Shown here: piece after piece, positions 1 through 5,402 of the stretch
Layout of the letters: each line of letters starts with the position of its first letter
Position numbering within the stretch: the first letter of the stretch is position 1
NCBI GenBank assembly: GCA_903926285.1
Contig: CAIYIP010000127.1
Span: 1-5,849, forward strand
Length of the DNA: 5,849 bases
Origin: an uncultured Gammaproteobacteria bacterium
GTDB lineage: Bacteria > Pseudomonadota > Gammaproteobacteria > Pseudomonadales > Pseudohongiellaceae
Reading direction: 5' to 3'
Program-made: the position numbers and the translations under genes
The notes under the pieces: generated by a model
The model's database searches: none
Seen by the model: the letters and a program-made list of their open reading frames with translations, nothing else
Told to the model about the DNA's origin: nothing

Positions 1-401
1 GAATAGTCCCTTTCGTCTGCTTCGTGGCCGAGCATGAGGTTGGCATCGACGGTGTCGTAACCTTGATCCTGCAGATTATAGGCACGTAATTTTTCAAGTA
101 AGCCGATACCCCTGCCTTCCTGGCGCAGATAGATGACTACGCCGAGCCCAACACTGGCCACCATTGCAAGCGAGCGGCTCAGTTGCTCGCCACAGTCGCA
201 GCGTAGGGAGCCCAGCACATCACCCGTAAAACATTCGGAATGCACGCGCACGAGCACTTCGTCTGCTTGGGAAACATCGCCCATGTAAAAGGCAAGATGC
301 TCTTTTTTATCCTGCGTGTTTGTGTAGTAACACAATTGAAAGTCACCGTATTCGGTAGGAATACGGGCACATGCCATGCGGCTTACTGATGATTTCGACA
401 T
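1..401 (-). CDS. ribA: GTP cyclohydrolase II (RibA), N-terminal part, cut by the window edge
   Basis: It opens the imidazole ring of GTP and releases formate and pyrophosphate, giving the diaminopyrimidine that starts riboflavin synthesis in the cytoplasm. I translated the minus strand by hand: 133 complete codons lie in the window. Seen directly: the zinc-site pattern HSEC-x10-CDC (C57, C68, C70, matching E. coli C54/C65/C67), LRQEGRGIGLL (92-102), LRAY with Y108 (E. coli Y105), and ADERDY with D129 and R131 (E. coli D126/R128). The protein starts directly with the RibA domain, so it is not a C-terminal RibBA fusion; a fusion beyond the left edge cannot be excluded. The start is ATG at 401; ATG at 377 (residue 9) is an alternative, and neither has a strong Shine-Dalgarno. 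The frame stays open upstream to a GTG near 473. It is transcribed away from the glycosyltransferase. It may be the housekeeping ribA or a second copy serving the neighbouring locus; the window does not decide this. Confidence 0.95.
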   Translation of the reverse strand, partial: MSKSSVSRMACARIPTEYGDFQLCYYTNTQDKKEHLAFYMGDVSQADEVLVRVHSECFTGDVLGSLRCDCGEQLSRSLAMVASVGLGVVIYLRQEGRGIGLLEKLRAYNLQDQGYDTVDANLMLGHEADERDY

Positions 402-424
402 ACCAGGTTTATTACGGACCAGAG

Positions 425-437
425 GTGGCTGAGCCAC
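425..437. repeat. 13-bp perfect palindrome upstream of ribA (possible operator)
   Basis: GTGGCT-G-AGCCAC has 6-bp arms around a single central base and ends 24 bases before the ribA ATG. In DNA it has the shape of a dimeric regulator's operator. In the ribA transcript it could fold as a 5-bp stem (GTGGC/GCCAC) with a 3-base loop close to the start codon. Its position suggests control of ribA, but no regulator is known from the window. Confidence 0.35.
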
Positions 438-520
438 AGTTATGAAATGAAAGCACAATTCTGCAATTTTCACATATTTCCGCGAAAAATGATTCAACAG
501 GTTTATTGCTGTTTTTCCAC

Positions 521-534
521 TTAATGCAGATCAA
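521..534. promoter_or_regulatory. FNR/ANR/DNR-type (CRP-FNR family) binding site candidate
   Basis: The sequence TTAAT-GCAG-ATCAA matches the FNR-family consensus TTGAT-N4-ATCAA at 9 of 10 defined positions, and the N4 spacing is exact. It lies in the divergent region, 120 bp from the ribA start and 147 bp from the GTG of the glycosyltransferase gene, so it could serve either promoter or both. If real, expression would respond to oxygen or nitric oxide. A single 14-bp match can occur by chance, and I found no clear -10 at the class II distance. Confidence 0.4.
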
Positions 535-680
535 GACCAATTAGGGCGGGAAATATTTCGCCTGCTGGGCGACAATCGCGGTTTTGAATTTGCAGAGTTA
601 AAAACGTTGAAGAGCAAAAGATCCAAAAGCATCTTGCGTGCGTATGGCCGCGTCGCATTTTCTACCCGAAGTTCACAATT

Positions 681-1745
681 GTGCGGGTTTTGGCAATGAA
701 TCCGGACTTCTATTTTGCCATTCCTGGCGATCTATCTTGCCTGACCGGCGGCTACGCCTATGCCCGGCAATTGCTTGCAGCACTAGCTAGAACCGGTTTT
801 TCTGTTGCACATCTAACCCTGCCAGGTAGTTTCCCTGCGCCTGGTCAGGCAGATTTATCTGCCACAGACGCGATATTTTCCGAATTGCCCTATGGCTCCG
901 TTGTCATGGTCGATGGCCTTGCCTTTGGTGCTATGGACAACATTGCACTGCGCCATGCCGGGCGCCTCAAACTCATTGCCTTGTGTCATCACCCGCTTGC
1001 ACTCGAAACCGGGCTTACATCTGCAGCGGCGCAAGCGCTACAGCATTCGGAACAGGTCGCGCTTTCGGTAGCAGTGGCAGTCGTGGTGACCAGCAACATG
1101 ACTGGCAAAATATTAGCGCTGGACTTTGCTGTTCCCGCGGCAAAAATCGTCGTCGCAGTACCAGGCACTGAGCCGCAAGTTTTTGCCGAATGCGCAGGCA
1201 AGCCCCCTGTCCTGTTGACGGTCGCAACACTTACGCGCCGCAAGGCCCACGATGTCTTGATTGCAGCGCTTGAACGCGTGTCGGACTTGCCGTGGCTCGC
1301 ACGTTTTGTTGGTGGCATGCAATTCGACGCTGAATGGGGCAGGCAACTGCAAAAGCAGGTTGCCGATTGCGGACTTACCGAGCGTATTGTTTTCGCCGGT
1401 GCGATTACCGATCAGTACCATGAATACCAACAGGCCGATATTTTTGTGTTGCCATCGCTGTACGAGGGCTACGGCATGGTGTTTGCGGAAGCGCTGAGTT
1501 TTGGTCTTCCCATTGTGGGGACGCGCGCCGGTGCTATACCTGAAGTGGTTCCGGCAGCAGCCGGAATTCTTGTCACACCTGCTGATGTCGGGGAACTTGC
1601 CCATGGCCTGTATAAAGTACTCACGCAGCCTTCCTGCAGGGCGAGCTTGCAAGCAGGTGCACGCCACGCTGCTGCGGAATTGCCACGCTGGCATGACACT
1701 GCCCGGGTTATTATCGATTTGGTAAAGAGAGTGAACGCACAATGA
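681..1745 (+). CDS. GT4-family glycosyltransferase (GT-B fold)
   Basis: It is predicted to transfer a sugar from a nucleotide-sugar donor to an unknown acceptor with retention of configuration, in the cytoplasm or at the inner membrane face. At 354 aa it has the usual GT4 length and no membrane segment or signal peptide. N-terminal acceptor domain: glycine-rich loop GGYAYARQLL (23-32), CHHPLALETGL (102-112), VVTSNMT (135-141). C-terminal donor domain: VAVPGTE (158-164), LTVATLTRRKAHDVL (179-193, phosphate-binding region), then the GT4 EX7E motif with E262 and E270 in PSLYEGYGMVFAEALSFGLP. The expected G after the K of the R-x-K-G element is A189. The start is GTG at 681; ATG at 696 (residue 6) is an equally good alternative, since the conserved part begins at FAIPGDL and no strong Shine-Dalgarno precedes either. 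The stop overlaps the methyltransferase start (ATGA, 1742-1745), so the two are almost certainly one operon. Acceptor and sugar cannot be read from the sequence. Confidence 0.9.
   Translation: MRVLAMNPDFYFAIPGDLSCLTGGYAYARQLLAALARTGFSVAHLTLPGSFPAPGQADLSATDAIFSELPYGSVVMVDGLAFGAMDNIALRHAGRLKLIALCHHPLALETGLTSAAAQALQHSEQVALSVAVAVVVTSNMTGKILALDFAVPAAKIVVAVPGTEPQVFAECAGKPPVLLTVATLTRRKAHDVLIAALERVSDLPWLARFVGGMQFDAEWGRQLQKQVADCGLTERIVFAGAITDQYHEYQQADIFVLPSLYEGYGMVFAEALSFGLPIVGTRAGAIPEVVPAAAGILVTPADVGELAHGLYKVLTQPSCRASLQAGARHAAAELPRWHDTARVIIDLVKRVNAQ
1742..1745 (+). other. ATGA stop/start overlap (translational coupling)
   Basis: The methyltransferase ATG (1742-1744) shares bases with the TGA stop (1743-1745) of the glycosyltransferase. 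This 4-base overlap normally allows terminating ribosomes to restart and keeps the two proteins at a fixed ratio. Confidence 0.85.
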
Positions 1746-2557
1746 GTGGTTTTTCGATTTCTTGGCTGGATTTACGCGAGCGCGCCGACTTTGCCGCGCG
1801 CGACAAGACGCTTGTGATCCAGCTGCTTGCGTGGCTTGCATCGCCTGAAGCAAGCAATGGTGCCGACCCGCTTGTGGTTGATCTTGGTTCCGGCACGGGT
1901 TCTACATTGCGTGCGTTGGCGAAGCTCGGTGCACCCAAATTTGTGTGGCGTCTGGTCGATCACGATGGCGCGCTGCTTGATGAAGCATTGAAACGGCATC
2001 TCAAAACTTTTCTGATTGAGGACTACCAGGCTGATCTCACTGTCATGGATGAGCTGCCTCTCGGCGGCGCGCGCCTCGTAACAGCATCGGCACTGTTCGA
2101 TCTAGCCTCAAGTGACTTTGTTGATAAGCTGGTGGAGCGCCTGCACCGGCAGCGCTCCGGACTTTACGCTGCACTAAACTACAACGGCATAATGAGTTGG
2201 GAGCCTGCGCATCCACTTGATGCCGCAGTGGGCGCTGCGTTCAACAAGGATCAATTACGCGACAAGGGTTTCGGCCATGCATTAGGTCCGGATGCCGCAA
2301 ATTACTTGCAGCAGGCACTCACCAGAGCAGGGTACGCAGTGTTCACGGCTTTGAGTCCATGGGTACTTACCGCAGCCGATGCGACGTTGACTAATGAATT
2401 GATACGCGGGATCAGTGCGGCAGTCGCCACCGGTTATGGGCTGGATACTGTTGAATTAAAAAACTGGGAAACTTTCAGGCTGGCGCATACAACGACTGGC
2501 ATTGGTACAGTGGGTCATTTAGATGTACTGGCGTTACCGGCACCTTCTTCTGCCTGA
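1742..2557 (+). CDS. Class I SAM-dependent methyltransferase
   Basis: It is predicted to transfer a methyl group from S-adenosylmethionine to an unknown substrate in the cytoplasm. The protein is 271 aa. The Rossmann-fold motif I is VVDLGSGTGSTLRAL (45-59). The acidic residue after strand 2, which usually holds the ribose hydroxyls, is in RLVDHDGALL (70-79, D73). Strand 4 is RLVTASALFDLAS (111-123). The later segments LYAALNYNGIMSWEP (141-155), FNKDQLRDKGFGHALGPDAA (167-186) and GHLDVLALP (258-266) look family-specific and may form the substrate pocket. The ATG overlaps the stop of the glycosyltransferase gene (ATGA), with GAGAG at 1727-1731 as a weak Shine-Dalgarno, so translation is probably coupled. 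The coupling implies that both enzymes act on the same molecule. The 3' end overlaps the convergent phosphotransferase gene. The methyl acceptor (O, N or C) is not evident. Confidence 0.88.
   Translation: MSGFSISWLDLRERADFAARDKTLVIQLLAWLASPEASNGADPLVVDLGSGTGSTLRALAKLGAPKFVWRLVDHDGALLDEALKRHLKTFLIEDYQADLTVMDELPLGGARLVTASALFDLASSDFVDKLVERLHRQRSGLYAALNYNGIMSWEPAHPLDAAVGAAFNKDQLRDKGFGHALGPDAANYLQQALTRAGYAVFTALSPWVLTAADATLTNELIRGISAAVATGYGLDTVELKNWETFRLAHTTTGIGTVGHLDVLALPAPSSA
2515..2557. other. Convergent 43-bp overlap of methyltransferase and phosphotransferase genes
   Basis: The two stop codons lie inside each other's gene: the methyltransferase TGA at 2555-2557 and the phosphotransferase TGA at 2517-2515. 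The overlap encodes methyltransferase residues 258-271 (GHLDVLALP and tail) and roughly the last 13 codons of the phosphotransferase. I see no hairpin terminator in or beside it, so the two transcripts probably overlap as antisense. Confidence 0.9.
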
Positions 2558-4197
2558 GTCTGTTCGACTGGAGCGGTATCTGATGCAGAAAACGCAGCAA
2601 TAAAGCGATTACGCAATTCATCCATGCGCCACACCGGCGCGTCCGTTGCCGGAATCAAACCCTCAGTCCACTGCCAGTTGGCAATAGCAGTCATTACTGC
2701 AGGATCACGCGCTATCAGATGCACGGGCACGTCATGATTCATGAGGTCGCCGGTAACAAGCGGCGCTGGTTGATGATCACCGATGATCAGCAAGACCAGA
2801 TTTTCATCGCCGAAGTTGAGTGCATAAGACACAAGATCAGCCACAGCATATTCAATCGACTTGCGATATTGCTCCTTGATGCGCTCCGGGTCCTGCCATA
2901 TTACTTCCGGAGAATCACCCGCAGTTGCCTGCTCATTAAATATGCTGCCGTCACCCACAGCTTGCCATGGCACCATTGACGGCACGGGAGTCCAGGGCGC
3001 GTGCGACGAAATGAGTGCCATTTCCGCCATTACCGGCGGCCTTGCTTCGTTGCTGCGCTCGAGTGCCTGGAAAGCGGAGAGTACATATTGATCAGGCATC
3101 GTCACCCAGTTGAAGGGCTTACCCTGATAGCCAAGGTCGCGCGCACCAAAAATCTGGTCGTAACCAAAATAATCACTTTCGGGCCAATCCATGCTGATCG
3201 CCGGCATTACTGCAACGGTACGCCAGCCGGCGTTTTTGAACAGCCGATTGAATGAAGGTCGCTGACTCATCATCAAACTGTCGTAGCGCACCTGGCTGTC
3301 GATCCACAAACCCGACAGTAACGTGCCATGCGCAAGCCAGCTGATGCCACCTACCGTGGGCGAAGTCAGATAAGTGCTGCGCGCAAAAAGACCATTGGCC
3401 GCGAGATCGGCACTCCCCTGCTCAAGTACAGGTTTCACATAGGTAGCAAAATCGGGATCATCCAGTACAACACGGCCATACGACTCCACAAAAACCACCA
3501 GCACGTCCTTGTCACGTAATTTTTCAAAGAGAGTGTTCGCTGGTGTTGCGTTATAGGAGTCGATATTCACCAATGTGCGGAAGGATTTGATATCGGCAAT
3601 GCTGTTGATCGTGCTGCTAAAGTGCTCCGACAGATTGTCGTAAAAAGAGTGTGAAACCCGTTGCCAGCCCACGAGTGATAGTACGAACCAGAATACCAGT
3701 GCACTGAATAAAAGCGCGCGGGCCTTAGGCTGGTTTGCCTTTATCCGTGTTCGTATCGGGCGCAGGATGGCAAATGCAAAAGCCACGATCGCCACGGTCA
3801 GCGCAGCAAGCAGCAACGCCACAAACCATGCGCCGATGCGGCCAATAGCTCCGGTCAGCAGATTCATACCATCCGCGAGCAGGTAAAGATCGAACACAGG
3901 ATTGAATGGGCGTGCAAATACCTGATACGCAGCCACGTCGGCAAGCTTGAAGATAATACCTGCTGAGAGCAGCGTCGCAGTAATTGCCTTGAGCATTTTT
4001 CCGGCACGTCCAGGCACGAGTAGAACAAGTCCGATGATGACCAGTTCAAGCGGAAAAAATACAAAGGACAAACCTGTCATCCAGCTGATGCGATTGGGGA
4101 TAACGAGCACGATAAAAATGCCAAATATGGCAGCAAAAAAGCCCATTACATGAGGAGCTTTGCGGTTGGCTGAAGTAAGCATGGAAAGAATGTTCAT
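2515..4197 (-). CDS. Membrane-anchored sulfatase-like phosphotransferase/hydrolase (LtaS-like, alkaline phosphatase superfamily)
   Basis: The 560-aa protein has about five membrane segments (near 17-34, 43-62, 70-90, 121-146, 160-177), followed by a large domain (about 180-540) expected outside the inner membrane. This is the layout of lipoteichoic-acid synthase and phosphoglycerol transferases. Candidate catalytic residues: metal ligand E238 in VVFVESYG, nucleophile T281 in TSPTVGGISW, H399 in SSHAPWTP, and D474/H475 in LIIGDHQPAP. Order and spacing resemble S. aureus LtaS (E255, T300, H416, D475/H476, from memory). No C/S-x-P-x-R formylglycine signature is visible and I see no cysteine anywhere, so a true sulfatase is unlikely. 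The role is probably phospho-head-group transfer or phosphodiester cleavage; the substrate is unknown. The start at 4197 lacks a good Shine-Dalgarno; M6 and M18 are alternatives. It follows the diguanylate cyclase gene by 48 bp. The tail (about 537-560) is low-complexity and overlaps the methyltransferase gene. Confidence 0.85.
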   Translation of the reverse strand: MNILSMLTSANRKAPHVMGFFAAIFGIFIVLVIPNRISWMTGLSFVFFPLELVIIGLVLLVPGRAGKMLKAITATLLSAGIIFKLADVAAYQVFARPFNPVFDLYLLADGMNLLTGAIGRIGAWFVALLLAALTVAIVAFAFAILRPIRTRIKANQPKARALLFSALVFWFVLSLVGWQRVSHSFYDNLSEHFSSTINSIADIKSFRTLVNIDSYNATPANTLFEKLRDKDVLVVFVESYGRVVLDDPDFATYVKPVLEQGSADLAANGLFARSTYLTSPTVGGISWLAHGTLLSGLWIDSQVRYDSLMMSQRPSFNRLFKNAGWRTVAVMPAISMDWPESDYFGYDQIFGARDLGYQGKPFNWVTMPDQYVLSAFQALERSNEARPPVMAEMALISSHAPWTPVPSMVPWQAVGDGSIFNEQATAGDSPEVIWQDPERIKEQYRKSIEYAVADLVSYALNFGDENLVLLIIGDHQPAPLVTGDLMNHDVPVHLIARDPAVMTAIANWQWTEGLIPATDAPVWRMDELRNRFIAAFSASDTAPVEQTQAEEGAGNASTSK

Positions 4198-4245
4198 AGT
4201 TGGAAATAATTTGCCCGGGCAGTCTACACAACTTGATGCAACAAT

Positions 4246-5067
4246 TTATGCTGTATCGGCTGCCGCAGTAACCCGGTTGCGTCCATTTGATTTCGATATA
4301 TATAAAGCCGCGTCGGCGCGGCCGATGAGTGCTTCGATCGCTTCTGCTGGCCGGTAGCCGACAACTCCGATTGATATGGTGACACTTTCGACTGTCTCGT
4401 CGCTATTGGTGCGTTTGATTCGACCGGAAGCAATCAGGCTACGCAGCTTTTCGGCAAGGCGCAGCGCGCCATCGATCGACGTTTCGGGCAGAAACACAAG
4501 AAACTCCTCGCCACCGTAACGCACCCCGATATCCTGCCCCTTGATATTACTCTTGATTACTTGCGCCACTGCGCGGATTACCTTGTCGCCAAACAAATGA
4601 CCGAAAGTGTCATTCACGCGCTTGAAGTGGTCGATATCCAACATCATGAGACTCAGGTGTTCAGGCAGCTCCATTCCAGGACCAAGATATTCGGCCAGCC
4701 TGCGTTCAAACCCTTTGCGGTTTTGCGGACCGGTTAACGCATCCGTCATGGCTTCTTCACGCGCGCGCACCAACTCAACCCGCAGCGATTCAATCTCTGA
4801 TTGGCTTTCGTCGAGGCGATTCTTCAAACCACCAACCGACTCTTTCATGATACCGGTATTCTGTAGAATGTCCTGCAAATCCGTTTCTGACTCACTCACG
4901 GTGCCGGAAACGTATTCGTACCAAACTGCGTAACTGACGGGATGCAGTGCTGCGGATTGCTTCGACATGAGCGGCAATGTTTGCCGCAAAATCTCAGCGC
5001 TTTGATCTTTACTGTGAGTGTATTTGTGACTGACCATATTGTCTTTGTACTGCTTCACTGCAAGCAT
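4246..5067 (-). CDS. GGDEF-domain diguanylate cyclase
   Basis: It is predicted to make cyclic di-GMP from two GTP in the cytoplasm. The N-terminus (about 20-60, with LPLMSKQSAALHPVSYAVWYEYVSG between 31 and 55) is a soluble region I recall from other proteobacterial diguanylate cyclases. A helical, likely coiled-coil linker follows (about 74-105), then the GGDEF domain (about 106-266). Catalytic features are intact: metal and GTP residues in LDIDHFKRVND (D144, N152, D153), RYGGEEF (G185-F189) and NGRNRV near the end. The product-inhibition site (RxxD, five residues before GGEEF) reads K-G-Q-D (176-179), so its arginine is lysine. The DxLTGLxNR element reads DALTGPQNR (109-117), with proline for leucine. 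There is no membrane segment or EAL domain. The start at 5067 lacks a Shine-Dalgarno; M11 at 5037 may be the true start because the family-like sequence begins there. It probably shares a transcript with the downstream phosphotransferase gene. Confidence 0.92.
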   Translation of the reverse strand: MLAVKQYKDNMVSHKYTHSKDQSAEILRQTLPLMSKQSAALHPVSYAVWYEYVSGTVSESETDLQDILQNTGIMKESVGGLKNRLDESQSEIESLRVELVRAREEAMTDALTGPQNRKGFERRLAEYLGPGMELPEHLSLMMLDIDHFKRVNDTFGHLFGDKVIRAVAQVIKSNIKGQDIGVRYGGEEFLVFLPETSIDGALRLAEKLRSLIASGRIKRTNSDETVESVTISIGVVGYRPAEAIEALIGRADAALYISKSNGRNRVTAAADTA

Positions 5068-5327
5068 GGGATTGAGATAGTTTACGCCAAAAACATGCCT
5101 GATTGCTCAGTTTTATTACCTGAATCTTTACTAGAGATTATTAAGTTACAGGTATGCACATATCGGCATTCCGACGATAACCAAACATATTGTTCAAAAT
5201 CCCCTTTATCAACAAACAGGCATTCGCCAACGCCGTAGCAGGCACAGCGCAGTTTCTAATGGCTACGACTTCAAGAGTAGATAGCAAGGCTCTGGGCTCA
5301 GCTCCGCTGCAAACGGCAAAACCAGAA

Positions 5328-5340
5328 AATCACAATGATT
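5328..5340. repeat. Short inverted repeat before the nucleotide cyclase promoter
   Basis: AATCA-CAA-TGATT has perfect 5-bp arms and a 3-base spacer. It ends six bases before the -35 element, a usual place for an activator or repressor site. It does not match the CRP consensus TGTGA-N6-TCACA well. Confidence 0.25.
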
Positions 5341-5346
5341 AATAAG

Positions 5347-5375
5347 CTGTCATATTCTGTTGCGCCTAATATAAT
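5347..5375 (+). promoter_or_regulatory. Sigma70-type promoter for the nucleotide cyclase gene
   Basis: The -10 element TATAAT (5370-5375) is a perfect consensus hexamer. It is preceded by CTGTCA (5347-5352; 4 of 6 matches to TTGACA) at the optimal 17-bp spacing. Transcription would begin near 5382, leaving a leader of about 20 bases before the ATG at 5403. This is the clearest promoter in the window. Confidence 0.65.
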
Positions 5376-5402
5376 AAGCAGCTGATTATCTGGACTTGAA
5401 TT

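Larger units (their letters stand above)
402..680. other. Divergent intergenic region between ribA and the glycosyltransferase gene
   Basis: These 279 bases separate two gene starts that point away from each other, so they should hold both promoters. I found no credible gene; the longest ATG frame with its own stop here is 11 codons (489-524). Two sites stand out and are listed separately: an FNR-type box at 521-534 and a palindrome at 425-437. There is also a perfect 10-bp palindrome, GAAATATTTC, at 550-559. I could not pick confident -35/-10 pairs for either direction. The best minus-strand guess is TTGCAG (465-460) with CATAAC (443-438), spacing 16, which is weak. No FMN-riboswitch-like conserved core was seen upstream of ribA. 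Confidence 0.7.
5068..5402. other. Divergent intergenic region between the diguanylate cyclase and nucleotide cyclase genes
   Basis: These 335 bases lie between two gene starts facing apart. I found no gene, RNA or terminator that I can support. The right end holds a promoter for the nucleotide cyclase, listed separately, with an imperfect operator-like site just before it. A loose nested inverted repeat is present at 5117-5154 (TACCTG/CAGGTA outside, AATCT/AGATT inside). It lies upstream of the diguanylate cyclase start and could bind a regulator, but it may be chance. No confident minus-strand promoter was found. Confidence 0.65.

Noticed and set aside
179..370. A 63-codon minus-strand open frame inside ribA
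   Set aside because: It is out of frame with the clear RibA reading frame, which carries the zinc and catalytic motifs.
489..524. An 11-codon frame (MIQQVYCCFST) in the divergent region that could be a leader peptide
   Set aside because: No ribosome binding site, no regulatory codon run and no attenuator hairpin after it.
1113..1853. A 246-codon open frame on the minus strand opposite the glycosyltransferase and methyltransferase starts
   Set aside because: It lies antisense to two genes with clear family motifs, shows no domain and is rich in arginine, cysteine and histidine, as shadow frames often are.
2515..4197. Calling the membrane enzyme a true arylsulfatase
   Set aside because: No C/S-x-P-x-R formylglycine motif and no cysteine. 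The residue set fits threonine-nucleophile phosphotransferases better.
4212..4221. TGCCCGGGCA perfect palindrome between the diguanylate cyclase and phosphotransferase genes, considered as a terminator
   Set aside because: With a realistic loop only about 3 bp can pair, and no uridine run follows. It may be chance or a weak protein site.
5117..5154. Nested inverted repeats TACCTG/CAGGTA and AATCT/AGATT upstream of the diguanylate cyclase
   Set aside because: Arms are short, spacing is loose and no known consensus matches. Mentioned only within the intergenic entry.
5286..5316. GGCTC direct repeats and GCT/AGC pairs considered as a terminator or RNA gene
   Set aside because: No stable stem with a uridine run and no tRNA- or riboswitch-like conserved core.
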